DNA of 38,244 nucleotides from Legionellaceae bacterium (lineage in GTDB: Bacteria; Pseudomonadota; Gammaproteobacteria; Legionellales; Legionellaceae): assembly GCA_030157805.1 (NCBI GenBank), contig JAOAUB010000071.1, positions 1 to 38,244 of the forward strand. The letters run 5' to 3'. This document shows, one piece after another, positions 27,872 through 35,968 of the stretch. The number at the start of each line of letters is the position of its first letter. Position 1 is the first letter of the stretch. The notes under the pieces were generated by a model that worked only from the letters and a program-made list of their open reading frames with translations, did not search any database and had not been told where the DNA came from. Made by a program: the position numbers and the translations under genes.

Positions 27872-28465
27872 ATGATTTTATTTAAGCGCTACAAAGTTAA
27901 ATCGTTAACCAAAAAATTAAAAACCATGCAACAAAGTCGTTTGCATAGCCAACCTAGCGATGAGATTTTGGCAAAAGAAAAAGCAATTTGCCATCAATTG
28001 TCGACGCTTTATGGATGTTTGAAAAAAAATAAAAAAGTCCCTTTTGCTAACGAGATGGTTTGGGAATGTTTACGAGCTGCAACTGATTTAGATGACTCCG
28101 AGGCGCAGTTTAAATTGGCGGGCAGGTTGCTTGATGAAGCTAAATTTCGAGAGCAATTACAACAAGAGGGTGTTTTTGCGAGCGTTAGTAATGAACGACA
28201 GGTGCATCAACTTTATGAAGAAGCTTTAGCTTATTTGCGGGCTGCGGAACAGCTTGGTCATGTTGGTGCAAAGCGTTTGGATGGCTTGTGTTATATCAAC
28301 GGATGGGGTGTTGAGGTTGATCGGGAAAAAGGCTTTGATTTAGTGGTTGATAGTATTGCCATGGAAAACAGTTGGGATAAAGTACCTCAAATATTTGCCT
28401 CTATAGGGCTTAATAAGCCAGAATTTTTTGCAGCCTTAACAAAACATCGTATTAAAGGTTCTTAA
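27872..28465 (+). CDS. Cytosolic Sel1-like repeat protein, function unknown
   Basis: The 197-residue protein has no signal peptide. After a basic N-terminal helix (FKRYKVKSLTKKLKTM) it contains helical pairs of Sel1/TPR type: SEAQFKLAGRLL and, after an insertion, AYLRAAEQLGHVGAKRLDGLCYINGWGVEVDREKGFDLV. The rest forms a conserved-looking helical end (IGLNKPEFFAAL). GAGG lies five bases before the ATG. It is convergent with pilD, only 19 bases away, and divergent from ppsR. A role as a small adaptor is plausible, but nothing in the sequence names a partner. Confidence 0.8.
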   Translation: MILFKRYKVKSLTKKLKTMQQSRLHSQPSDEILAKEKAICHQLSTLYGCLKKNKKVPFANEMVWECLRAATDLDDSEAQFKLAGRLLDEAKFREQLQQEGVFASVSNERQVHQLYEEALAYLRAAEQLGHVGAKRLDGLCYINGWGVEVDREKGFDLVVDSIAMENSWDKVPQIFASIGLNKPEFFAALTKHRIKGS

Positions 28466-28484
28466 TGAGTACAGCAGGCTAAAA

Positions 28485-29336
28485 TCAATACATCTTTAAG
28501 TAAAGATCGATAATTTGATGTCCAAAAAACAAGGAAACCAACCCAGCGAGGCTTAAAAATGGCCCAAACGGAATCGGTGTTTCTTTTGTCTTTTTGGTTA
28601 TTTTAAGATAAATTATGCCATAAATCGAACCAATTAATGACGCCAACAGGAGAATTAAGGGCAATTGCGTCCAACCAAACCAAGCGCCGAATGCTGCAAA
28701 TAATTTAAAATCCCCATTGCCCATCCCTTGTTTGCCGGTGATCAAATAAAATAATTTGATAAAAAGCCATAAGCTAAGATAGGCAGCTACGGCACTCAAT
28801 ACAGCGTTAGGTAAAGGTGTGAATAGATGTTGAGTGTTCGCAATTAAACCCAGCCATAATAAGCTTAAACTCAGCGAGTCGGGTAGAAGTTGATAGTTAT
28901 AGTCAATGATAGTGATTGGAATAAGTAGCCAGATAAACAGCAAACTGAAAGCAGCAGTAAGACTGATTCCAAACCACCAAACAGTCAACAAAGAAAGCAT
29001 ACAAGTTATTAACTCAACAAGAGGGTATTGCCAATGAATGGATGTTTTACAATAAGCGCATTGGCCTTTTAAAGCCAGGTAACTTAACAGTGGAATGTTG
29101 TGATAGCTTTTAAGTTGAGTGTTACACGAAGGGCAAAATGAACGTGGAAAAAATAAATTAAGCGGTTTCTTGTCGGTTGTAATGGAGGATAATTTAAGAA
29201 GAGAACAACACTCTTTGAGCCACTCTTTATTTAACATCAAGGGCAGTCGGTAACTAATAACATTCAACAAGCTGCCAATGGACAAGAATAAAAGAGTCAA
29301 AAAAACATCATTAGCGAATGATTGAGTTAAGGTCAA
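28485..29336 (-). CDS. pilD: Prepilin peptidase / N-methyltransferase PilD
   Basis: PilD is the inner membrane enzyme that removes the leader from type IV prepilins and type II pseudopilins and methylates the new N-terminus. The 283-residue protein has GSLLNVISYRLP in the first helix, the cytoplasmic zinc loop with two cysteine pairs (C68/C71 and C93/C96), and the aspartyl protease residues D145 (IIDYNYQLLPD) and D209 in the GxGD motif (GMGNGDFKLF). About eight membrane helices are expected. AAAGGA precedes the ATG. As PilD also serves type II secretion in Legionella, the gene may support two machines. coaE, often next in other species, is absent here. Confidence 0.96.
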   Translation of the reverse strand: MTLTQSFANDVFLTLLFLSIGSLLNVISYRLPLMLNKEWLKECCSLLKLSSITTDKKPLNLFFPRSFCPSCNTQLKSYHNIPLLSYLALKGQCAYCKTSIHWQYPLVELITCMLSLLTVWWFGISLTAAFSLLFIWLLIPITIIDYNYQLLPDSLSLSLLWLGLIANTQHLFTPLPNAVLSAVAAYLSLWLFIKLFYLITGKQGMGNGDFKLFAAFGAWFGWTQLPLILLLASLIGSIYGIIYLKITKKTKETPIPFGPFLSLAGLVSLFFGHQIIDLYLKMY

Positions 29337-29357
29337 AATAAATCCTTTAGGGCGACA

Positions 29358-30581
29358 TTACACCACTGATCCTAATTTAAAAATGGGCAGATACATGGCA
29401 ATAACCAAGCCCCCCACAAGAATTCCTAATATAACCATAATGATGGGTTCAAGTAAACTGCTAAGGGTCTCAACCGCAAGGTCAACTTCTTGCTCATAAA
29501 AATCAGCAGTTTTGGTGAGCATGTGCTCTAATTTTCCTGATTCCTCGCCAATGGCGACCATCTGAATGAGTCTATTCGGAAATGCAAGAGTATTTTCAAT
29601 GGATTGATGCAACGATTGGCCTGTCGCAATGTCGCTTCTAATGTTGTAACTTGCTTGCCTCAATACATTATTTCCGGTAGCACCAGCAACCAATTTTAAT
29701 GCGTCGACGAGAGGGAGTCCTGCAGCAAAGGTCATTGCTAAAGTGCGTGAAAACCGAGCAACGGCGGCGTTTTTGATCATTGCACCGAAGATAGGAGTAT
29801 TAAGAATTATGTTTTCAATAATGTAGGTTAATTGGGGTGATTTTTTTTTAGTATGGATGATTAGACACAGGCTAGCACTGATTAAAAAAAGAAGAAGCGC
29901 CCAATAGGTTTGAAAAAATTGGGATAACGTAATAATAGCACGAGTCATGACGGGCAAATCGGCGCCAAAATCAATAAATAGTGTTTGAAATTGCGGTACC
30001 ACCAAGACTAGAAGAGCCACGGTAATCAAACACGACACAACGAGGACAAGCAGGGGGTAAGCGAGTGCTTTTTTTATTTTTTTCTTAAGGCTTTCAATTT
30101 TTTCTTGATAGGTTGCAAGATGATTGAGCATCGTATCAAGACAGCCTGATTTTTCACCCGCATCAATGAGACTGCAAAATAATTCATTAAATATGGTCGG
30201 ATGTTGTTGTAATGCTTCGGCAAGAGGCTTTCCTGTTTCGATATCGTGTTTAATTTGATGAATTTTTTGTCCAAACAGCGAGTTACTCTCTGCTTTGAGA
30301 ATAATTTCGCAAGATTGAACAACAGGAACGCCTGCACTAACCAGCGTGGCCATTTGTCTGCTGAACATCGTGATATTGCTTTGAGTTATTTTTTTATTGA
30401 AACCATCAAGCCAGCGCAGCCTATTTTTTCTGATGGTTTTGACGATAATTCCTTGAGAACAAAGTTTGTTTTTAGCAAGAATGATATGGCTTGCATTAAT
30501 CAACCCGTGTGTTTTTTTTCCTTGAGGAGTTACGCCGGTCCAACGGTAGGTGTTCAGTTGATTGTTGTGATGATTGCTCAT
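29358..30581 (-). CDS. pilC: Type IV pilus inner membrane platform protein PilC
   Basis: PilC is the inner membrane platform that couples the PilB and PilT motors to pilin insertion. The 407-residue protein has two T2SSF domains (about residues 70-195 and 275-395) with marks such as FSRQMATLVSAGVPVVQ and FSRTLAMTFAAGLPLVDALK, and three membrane helices (around 170-195, 215-240, and near the C-terminus, LEPIIMVILGILVGGLV). The ATG comes two bases after the pilB stop, so the genes are translationally coupled; pilD follows after 21 bases. Confidence 0.97.
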   Translation of the reverse strand: MSNHHNNQLNTYRWTGVTPQGKKTHGLINASHIILAKNKLCSQGIIVKTIRKNRLRWLDGFNKKITQSNITMFSRQMATLVSAGVPVVQSCEIILKAESNSLFGQKIHQIKHDIETGKPLAEALQQHPTIFNELFCSLIDAGEKSGCLDTMLNHLATYQEKIESLKKKIKKALAYPLLVLVVSCLITVALLVLVVPQFQTLFIDFGADLPVMTRAIITLSQFFQTYWALLLFLISASLCLIIHTKKKSPQLTYIIENIILNTPIFGAMIKNAAVARFSRTLAMTFAAGLPLVDALKLVAGATGNNVLRQASYNIRSDIATGQSLHQSIENTLAFPNRLIQMVAIGEESGKLEHMLTKTADFYEQEVDLAVETLSSLLEPIIMVILGILVGGLVIAMYLPIFKLGSVV

Positions 30582-30583
30582 AG

Positions 30584-32308
30584 TTAATCAATCTCAACAG
30601 TAACTCGATTAACTTCTTCGATGCTTGTTATTCCTTCCTTGATTTTTTCAAGCCCTGACTGATAAATCGTGAGCATTCCATCGTGCTGTGCCTGTTTTAA
30701 AATGGCGATTGAGTTGGCGCCTGACAAGATAAGTTGAGTTAGTTTTGTGGTGATAGGCATCACTTCAAACAAGCCGATTCTGCCGCTATACCCATGATTG
30801 CAGTGGTGACAACCTTGAGCTTGATAAAGGCTAAGATTCGGAATGTCTTGTTGCTGAAACCCTAACTCCAGCAAGCTTTGTTCGGTATAATCATGGCGTT
30901 TAATCTTGCAATAAGAACATAATTTTCTTGCAAGCCGTTGCGCAATAATCAATTTGAGTGAGCTTGCAATATTGAAGGAGGCAACCCCCATGCTGAGGAG
31001 GCGAGTTAATGTTTCTGCCGCACTATTGGTATGCAGTGTTGATAACACTAAATGACCTGTTTGGGCTGCTTTAACCACAATTTCAGCGGTTTCAAAATCT
31101 CTGATTTCACCCACCATGATGATGTCCGGATCCTGGCGAAGAAACGCCCGTAAAGTATTGGAGAACGTTAATCCTATCTTTGGGTTAATGTTGACTTGAT
31201 TGATCCCTGGGACTTTTATTTCAACGGGATCTTCGACAGTTAAAATATTGCTTTCTGGGCAATTAAGCTTATGTAGTGCCGTATAGAGTGTCACAGTTTT
31301 GCCGCTGCCGGTGGGGCCTGTGACTAAAATCATGCCTTGGGGCTTATGAATAGCCTTTAGAAAAATATTTTTTTGTACGTGCGTAAAGCCAAGGGTGTCG
31401 ATACCCGGTGGGGCGCTTAGAGGATTAAGAATACGAAGCACCACCTTTTCGCCGTTGACTGTTGGGCATGTACTGACTCTTAAATCAACTGCACCATTGG
31501 GGGGTACGTTGATTTTGCAGTGTCCATCTTGAGGAATTCGACGCTCAGAAATATCTAAATTAGCCATTACTTTAATTCTTGAACTAATGCGGTTAGCAAG
31601 GTTGGGGGATGGTGTGATTACTTCAGTGAGTAGGCCATCTAAGCGATAACGGATCCGGTAATGATGTTCATAGGGTTCAAAGTGGATATCCGATATTTCT
31701 TTTTTAATAGCGTCACCAATGATTGTGTTTAGAAATTTAACAATAGGGGTGTCATCTGTGGCGATGCTGCTCATAACGGCCATTTGTCCCGGATGAGGCT
31801 CTAGTTGATGTTTTTCTTGATGGCTTGCATCCTCGGCGTCTTGACTTAGATTTTGAATTTCATTTTTATGACATAGTTGCTTGATGAACTCTAATAGTTT
31901 ATGAGTTTCAACAAGGATCAGGGTGCAATTCATGCGCGTATAAAACTGTATTTCTTTTAATGGTGTTTCTAGACTGGGATCATCGGTTGCAACAAACAAA
32001 TTGTTCCCGCGAATCAATAAGGGAATGATGCCATAATGCCTAATTAATTTTTCACTGATCAATGTTCGCGGAATGTTTGCTTTATTGATGCAATCAAGAT
32101 CAAGTAAGGGGATACCAAAACCGCAGGCAATACTATGAGCTATTTTTTCGGGGGGTATTAAATGATATTGTATTAAATAGTGTAAAAAGGATTGCTTACT
32201 TGCTTTCGCTGCCTTTTGATACTCAAAAGCTACGGCTTCCTCAAGCAACTTATTCTTGACAAGCAATTGAGCAATTCCGTGCAATCGAAATTCTTGAATT
32301 GCTGACAT
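30584..32308 (-). CDS. pilB: Type IV pilus assembly ATPase PilB
   Basis: PilB is the hexameric cytoplasmic ATPase that drives pilus extension. The 574-residue protein has an N-terminal MshE/GspE-N domain (about residues 30-150), then the ATPase domain with Walker A GPTGSGKT at 331-338, an Asp box (VEDPVEIKVPGINQV), Walker B (QDPDIIMVGEIRD), the His box (GHLVLSTLHTN) and the four-cysteine zinc site (CSYC and CHHC). The frame is open to a TTG at 32347, but the ATG at 32308 gives the usual beginning. It leads the pilB-pilC-pilD operon; its leader contains the hairpin at 32360-32381. Confidence 0.97.
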   Translation of the reverse strand: MSAIQEFRLHGIAQLLVKNKLLEEAVAFEYQKAAKASKQSFLHYLIQYHLIPPEKIAHSIACGFGIPLLDLDCINKANIPRTLISEKLIRHYGIIPLLIRGNNLFVATDDPSLETPLKEIQFYTRMNCTLILVETHKLLEFIKQLCHKNEIQNLSQDAEDASHQEKHQLEPHPGQMAVMSSIATDDTPIVKFLNTIIGDAIKKEISDIHFEPYEHHYRIRYRLDGLLTEVITPSPNLANRISSRIKVMANLDISERRIPQDGHCKINVPPNGAVDLRVSTCPTVNGEKVVLRILNPLSAPPGIDTLGFTHVQKNIFLKAIHKPQGMILVTGPTGSGKTVTLYTALHKLNCPESNILTVEDPVEIKVPGINQVNINPKIGLTFSNTLRAFLRQDPDIIMVGEIRDFETAEIVVKAAQTGHLVLSTLHTNSAAETLTRLLSMGVASFNIASSLKLIIAQRLARKLCSYCKIKRHDYTEQSLLELGFQQQDIPNLSLYQAQGCHHCNHGYSGRIGLFEVMPITTKLTQLILSGANSIAILKQAQHDGMLTIYQSGLEKIKEGITSIEEVNRVTVEID

Positions 32309-32359
32309 CCTAGTCTTACCTGTAAATCCGAATAAACCAGGTGGCAATGATAGGATAAA

Positions 32360-32381
32360 AACCGCGAATAATCACGCGGTT
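32360..32381. terminator. Terminator-like hairpin in the pilB leader, T-rich on both sides
   Basis: A perfect 7-bp stem (AACCGCG with CGCGGTT) around an 8-base loop is followed on the plus strand by ATTTTTCTTT. On the minus strand the stem runs directly into TTTTT counting its last bases. It therefore resembles a bidirectional intrinsic terminator, yet lies between divergent genes, 52 bases upstream of the pilB start. On the minus strand it could act as an attenuator in the pilB leader; on the plus strand it could block antisense transcripts from entering the methyltransferase gene. Confidence 0.55.
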
Positions 32382-32521
32382 ATTTTTCTTTATTAAGCGA
32401 GGCCACTTAAGTATGTCCCATACTATTAACCCTGGGCATTGTCGTGGTATTTGCTTGTAGTTTTTATAGAAGTTGTTAATCTGTCAATTATAGGGGTGTT
32501 GCGAAGTTTAAGGGAATTGCT

Positions 32522-33259
32522 TTGTCTTTTAAGGAACAAATCAATCGGTTTGAGATGTTGGATGAATGGTTTCATTCAGCGCATGGTCGTTGTATTGCTA
32601 AAGCGATAGAAGACGAACTAGTTCATTTGAATGATATCTTGCGAGGCGATCGGCTCGTACAGTTGGGCGATTGTGCCGATAATGCCTGGTTAAGAGGCCT
32701 TCAGTTTAAGCAAAAATGGTTATTTACTCCTCAAATCAACCCAAAAAACATCAATTGTTCGACCTTGTTTGATTCGCTTCCCCTTGATCGTGAAAGCATT
32801 GATTGTGTCATTGCTCCGTTCACCGTGGATGCTTTTAATTTAAAAGATAGGGTGATTGATGAAATCGATCGAATTTTGAAGCCCATGGGGCATGTTGTAT
32901 TTTTAGGTGTTAACCCTATAAGTCTTTGGGGAATATGGCTTAAATTTTCTCATCAAAATTGCTTTGGTCTCGGTAGAGGTTTTCCTAAAACGGTTTTGTT
33001 CATCAAAAAATCCATGATCCAGCGAGGTTATACGCAATGTTATTATAATGGATTTTATTTTATACCTCCGGTGAGTCAAAAAAAATTAATTCATTCTTTG
33101 GGATTTCTTAATCAAGTGGGTAAGATGATTTCGCCAACTCCTTCCGCATTTTATTGTCTTGTTATGAAAAAACATGTTGAAAATTATATTGAGCCACTAT
33201 TTGTTGAGAAGAAGAAAGTTTTTTTAAAAAGCTCACCCGCCTATCAACCTGTGTGCTAA
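32522..33259 (+). CDS. YafS-type SAM-dependent methyltransferase-like protein
   Basis: The 245-residue protein resembles the E. coli YafS family of class I methyltransferase-like proteins, above all at IDRILKPMGHVVFLGVNPISLWG, which parallels the YafS segment around the NPIS motif. Motif I is degenerate (VQLGDCADN instead of a GxGxG loop), as also in YafS, so SAM binding or catalysis is uncertain. The start is TTG at 32522, favoured by AGGGA six bases upstream; the first ATG at 32555 has no good site. Its substrate is unknown. It points away from pilB and is followed by hpt, which has its own promoter. Confidence 0.78.
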   Translation: MSFKEQINRFEMLDEWFHSAHGRCIAKAIEDELVHLNDILRGDRLVQLGDCADNAWLRGLQFKQKWLFTPQINPKNINCSTLFDSLPLDRESIDCVIAPFTVDAFNLKDRVIDEIDRILKPMGHVVFLGVNPISLWGIWLKFSHQNCFGLGRGFPKTVLFIKKSMIQRGYTQCYYNGFYFIPPVSQKKLIHSLGFLNQVGKMISPTPSAFYCLVMKKHVENYIEPLFVEKKKVFLKSSPAYQPVC

Positions 33260-33277
33260 AATCCCCCGCTGAGTACT

Positions 33278-33306
33278 TTGACACGTTTGTTGATAACGCA
33301 TTTAAT
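33278..33306 (+). promoter_or_regulatory. Consensus sigma-70 promoter of hpt
   Basis: TTGACA (33278-33283) is a perfect -35 box and TTTAAT (33301-33306) has five of the six -10 bases; the spacer is exactly 17 bases. The predicted start site, about 33313, is only some seven bases before the hpt ATG at 33320, so the message would be almost leaderless. Confidence 0.65.
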
Positions 33307-33319
33307 TTTAGGTCTACTT

Positions 33320-33883
33320 ATGTCTATTCCAAGTAAAATACAAAAAATATATGAAGGTTCTGAACTGCTCTATACTGCCAATGAAGTTGAAGCAGCACTT
33401 GATCGTATGGCACGTAGTATTGAGGAACAACTTAAAGATAAAAATCCAGTCATCATTTGTGTGATGATAGGCGGCTTAATTCCGATGGCTAATTTGCTTC
33501 TTCGTTTGAATTTTCCTCTTGAGGTGGATTATGTTCACGCCACACGTTATGGCAGTACAATTCACGGTGGTGAATTGACTTGGAAGGTTAGGCCTTCTGT
33601 TAATTTGGTCAATCGCACGGTGTTGATTGTGGATGATATTCTTGATGCTGGCGTGACGTTATCGGCCATTATTCAAGAAATAAAAAATACCGGTGCATCG
33701 GAAGTTTATAGCGCGGTATTGGTTGATAAGCATCACAAACGAGATCCTCAAGGTTTACAACAAGCTGACTTTGTGGGTTTAGAAGTTGATGATCATTATA
33801 TTTTTGGTTATGGCATGGATTATGAAGAATACTTGCGTAATGCGCCTGGTATTTACATTGTACCGCCTGATTTGAACGTGTAA
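33320..33883 (+). CDS. hpt: Hypoxanthine(-guanine) phosphoribosyltransferase
   Basis: The enzyme joins hypoxanthine or guanine to PRPP, giving IMP or GMP in purine salvage. The 187-residue protein carries the PRPP-binding motif [14 protein letters not shown] and the family segments [23 protein letters not shown]-like [10 protein letters not shown] and, near the end, [15 protein letters not shown]. The frame opens at a TTG (33278) that is really part of the promoter; the ATG at 33320 is the sensible start, with AGG seven bases before it but probably only partly or not contained in the transcript. It is convergent with yaiI, four bases away. Specificity between hypoxanthine, guanine and xanthine cannot be decided here. 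Confidence 0.93.
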   Translation: MSIPSKIQKIYEGSELLYTANEVEAALDRMARSIEEQLKDKNPVIICVMIGGLIPMANLLLRLNFPLEVDYVHATRYGSTIHGGELTWKVRPSVNLVNRTVLIVDDILDAGVTLSAIIQEIKNTGASEVYSAVLVDKHHKRDPQGLQQADFVGLEVDDHYIFGYGMDYEEYLRNAPGIYIVPPDLNV

Positions 33884-33887
33884 AATT

Positions 33888-34328
33888 TTATTGACTTAGA
33901 AACTTATCAAGGCAATTTGCAAAATTTTGAACTTCTTTAGCACTCATTTTACCTTGGCCACTGCTGATAAGGCCATTATTGCGCAGTGACTCGTTAAGAT
34001 TTCGAATTGCTAAATGGTGCTTAATGTTGTGAGTGGAGTAAAGTTCACCGCGTGGATTTAAAGCCATACCACCTTTAGAAATCACGGCGTCCGCAAGGGG
34101 AATATCTGCGGTCACAACCAAGTCACCTTGTTCCATGCTGGCAATAATCTGATTGTCGGCAGCATCAAAACCTGCAGGAACTTGCCATTTTTTTATAAAT
34201 GGTGATGCTGGCGTTATAAAAAAGTGGTTTGATACAATAATAAGCGTGGTTTTTGTTCGTAAAATGGCACGAAATAAAATTTCTTTTATTGTTTTTGGAC
34301 AAGCATCGCCATCAAGCCAAATTTTCAT
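33888..34328 (-). CDS. yaiI: UPF0178 (YaiI/YqxD) family protein
   Basis: A conserved 146-residue protein of the DUF188/UPF0178 family. It begins MKIWLDGDACP and shows VTADIPLADAVISKGG and NPRGELY, all marks of the family, which has a PIN/NYN-like fold and an acidic pocket (D and D/E residues near the start) that suggests a nuclease; no activity is established. The frame opens at 34349, but the ATG at 34328 follows AGGAC and matches the family beginning. It stands alone on the minus strand between hpt and the YgjP-type gene. Confidence 0.9.
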   Translation of the reverse strand: MKIWLDGDACPKTIKEILFRAILRTKTTLIIVSNHFFITPASPFIKKWQVPAGFDAADNQIIASMEQGDLVVTADIPLADAVISKGGMALNPRGELYSTHNIKHHLAIRNLNESLRNNGLISSGQGKMSAKEVQNFANCLDKFLSQ

Positions 34329-34396
34329 AATAGTCCTATCGTCGCTCATTAAGTGAGAATGCCTAGATTATACATGAATTTAGAGGGATACAATTT

Positions 34397-35092
34397 ATGA
34401 TACTGGAAATGGATGGATTTCCTGTTCAATTCTCAAGAAAACGGATCAAAAATATTAATTTACGTATTAATACGCAAGGTGAGATTAAGATCAGTGCGCC
34501 ACTGAAACTTCCACTTGAGTATGTTCATCGTTTTTTTCAAGAAAAAAAAGATTGGATATTGCAGCGTCGCAGCCAACTTCAAACGCACGCGGTGCCCGCT
34601 TGCGGTAAAGAGATAGCAACGGGTGAACGCCATTTTTTTCTTGGAAACCATTACACCTTAATTGTTCATGATAACGCAAAAAAAACTTGCATTTGGCTTG
34701 ATGATAAGTTCATGAATTGCAGTTTAACAGCACCGGTAAGTAGTCTTAAAAAAAACGAGTTATTGCAAAACTGGTATCGAGAACAAATGAAACTCTTGTT
34801 ACCCAATCTTATTAAAAAATGGGCGCTAATTATTGGTGTTGACGTTCCGTGGTGGGGCATCAAAGTCATGAAGACTCGGTGGGGTTCTTGTAATCCATCA
34901 AAAAAACGAATTTGGCTTAATCTTCATTTAATAGAAAAGCCAATGATTTGCTTAGAGTACGTTATTGTTCATGAGTTAGTGCATTTACTCGAGGCAAGCC
35001 ATAATTCACGTTTTTATGCTTTGATGAGCCAATTTATGCCGGACTGGCCACGTTACAAAACACAATTAAAAGTTGGTATAAGGCAAGATTAA
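34397..35092 (+). CDS. YgjP-type zinc metallohydrolase (DUF45)
   Basis: The 231-residue protein belongs to the YgjP/DUF45 family of predicted M48-like metallopeptidases. It has the metal motif HELVH at residues 192-196, the third ligand H202 in EASHNSRFYALM, and the family segment MKTRWGSCNPSKKRIWLNLHLI just before it. The N-terminal half matches the family beta-rich region (NLRINTQGEIKISAP). These proteins are cytosolic, often close to type I restriction genes, but none is seen here. GAGGGA precedes the ATG. Substrate unknown. Confidence 0.9.
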   Translation: MILEMDGFPVQFSRKRIKNINLRINTQGEIKISAPLKLPLEYVHRFFQEKKDWILQRRSQLQTHAVPACGKEIATGERHFFLGNHYTLIVHDNAKKTCIWLDDKFMNCSLTAPVSSLKKNELLQNWYREQMKLLLPNLIKKWALIIGVDVPWWGIKVMKTRWGSCNPSKKRIWLNLHLIEKPMICLEYVIVHELVHLLEASHNSRFYALMSQFMPDWPRYKTQLKVGIRQD

Positions 35093-35215
35093 GGCCCATA
35101 TTTCTCGTGTTAAGTTTTTAGTTTGTTTGCTTGATTTCATTTGTTGAGCTTGTTAGGCTTAATTTTAAGTGGTTAACTGTTGTAAGGATTGCATGCATCA
35201 CAGAGGGATAACGCC

Positions 35216-35701
35216 ATGTTAAAAAAAATTCATGTGTACATTGTTGATGAGTTAATGCTTTTACCGATTCTTATCGTGAATTGGAGCTTATGGGCTATTA
35301 GTGGTTATCACAAAGTGAATGAAATCGTCACTAAACAGGCCTGGGTTGCCCCCAGTGGCTGGATCCCTTGGTTGCACACGCATTTTTTAGGAACAGTGAT
35401 TGATCCCTTGGTTGAGCCTCTTTTTTTTATTCTTACTATTTTAGAATGTTTGGCTGGAGTATTTCTGACTGCCGCCTTAATTAAAGGCGAGTTTCTTGAT
35501 AGCAACGATAAAATTTTTTTTAAAGCAGGTTTGTTTTTTGGTGCACTTGCGATTGCAAGCATGTCAATAGGTCAAAATATGGCCAATGCTGATGAGGATG
35601 TCTTCCAATTGGCTTCTTATCTTTCAACTACCATGTTGTCATATTTATTTATTTCATTGAGTCCTCACGGATCTTTGGCTGGGAAGAAAATTAAGCCATA
35701 A
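35216..35701 (+). CDS. Small integral membrane protein, possibly DoxX-like
   Basis: The 161-residue protein has about four hydrophobic helices (near residues 11-29, 62-85, 100-122 and 128-145) with a short aromatic loop after the first (SGYHKVNEIV). That layout recalls DoxX-type membrane proteins, but no firm motif is present, so the name is only a suggestion. GAGGGAT lies seven bases before the ATG at 35216; the open frame reaches back to a TTG at 35189. It is an isolated gene; a protease remnant follows after 42 bases. Confidence 0.72.
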   Translation: MLKKIHVYIVDELMLLPILIVNWSLWAISGYHKVNEIVTKQAWVAPSGWIPWLHTHFLGTVIDPLVEPLFFILTILECLAGVFLTAALIKGEFLDSNDKIFFKAGLFFGALAIASMSIGQNMANADEDVFQLASYLSTTMLSYLFISLSPHGSLAGKKIKP

Positions 35702-35743
35702 TTATATTAGATTGTAATTCATGGCGATGTTATTGCTCAGTGA

Positions 35744-35924
35744 ATGCTGAGTATCACTAAAAATGGAAACAATTATTCCATTACAAGATGGAGTTAGCAT
35801 AGGTCAGCGCGATCATTTAAGCGAAGGGGAAATTGCCGCAGCAAAGTCGATGCTAGAGGGTTATTCAAATTCACGATGTGTGAAGCCGGTCTTTGAAAAT
35901 AGTCGGCTCACGTCAGCTGATTGA
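35744..35924 (+). pseudogene. Remnant of an astacin-type zinc metalloprotease (LegP-like)
   Basis: From 35763 a 53-codon frame without ribosome binding site encodes METIIPLQDGVSIGQRDHLS, followed by EGEIAAAKSML and a short tail. This matches the C-terminal end of the astacin protease domain (crayfish astacin has LETIVPLQNG; many relatives end with an IGQR-x-x-LS-x-x-DI pattern). Just before it, another frame from 35744 encodes MLSITKNG, the expected preceding segment, so one frameshift separates the two parts. The catalytic zinc motif HExxHxxGxxH and all upstream domains are missing. Astacins are rare in bacteria but Legionella has LegP, a Dot/Icm effector of this family. The piece is best read as the 3' remains of such a gene after deletion. 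Confidence 0.75.
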
Positions 35925-35927
35925 ATG

Positions 35928-35936
35928 TGGTATCAT
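35928..35936 (+). promoter_or_regulatory. Extended -10 promoter of ybiT
   Basis: TGGTATCAT is an extended -10 element (TG, one base, then TATCAT) starting four bases after the stop codon of the astacin remnant. Transcription would begin about 25 bases before the GTG start of ybiT. The -35 region is poor, as is usual with extended -10 promoters. Confidence 0.45.
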
Positions 35937-35968
35937 ACGCGCATTATGTCATTTTGGATGGTAATAAC

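Noticed and set aside
30246-30587. 113-codon plus-strand frame opposite pilC
   Set aside because: Antisense shadow of a conserved gene, no ribosome binding site or domain.
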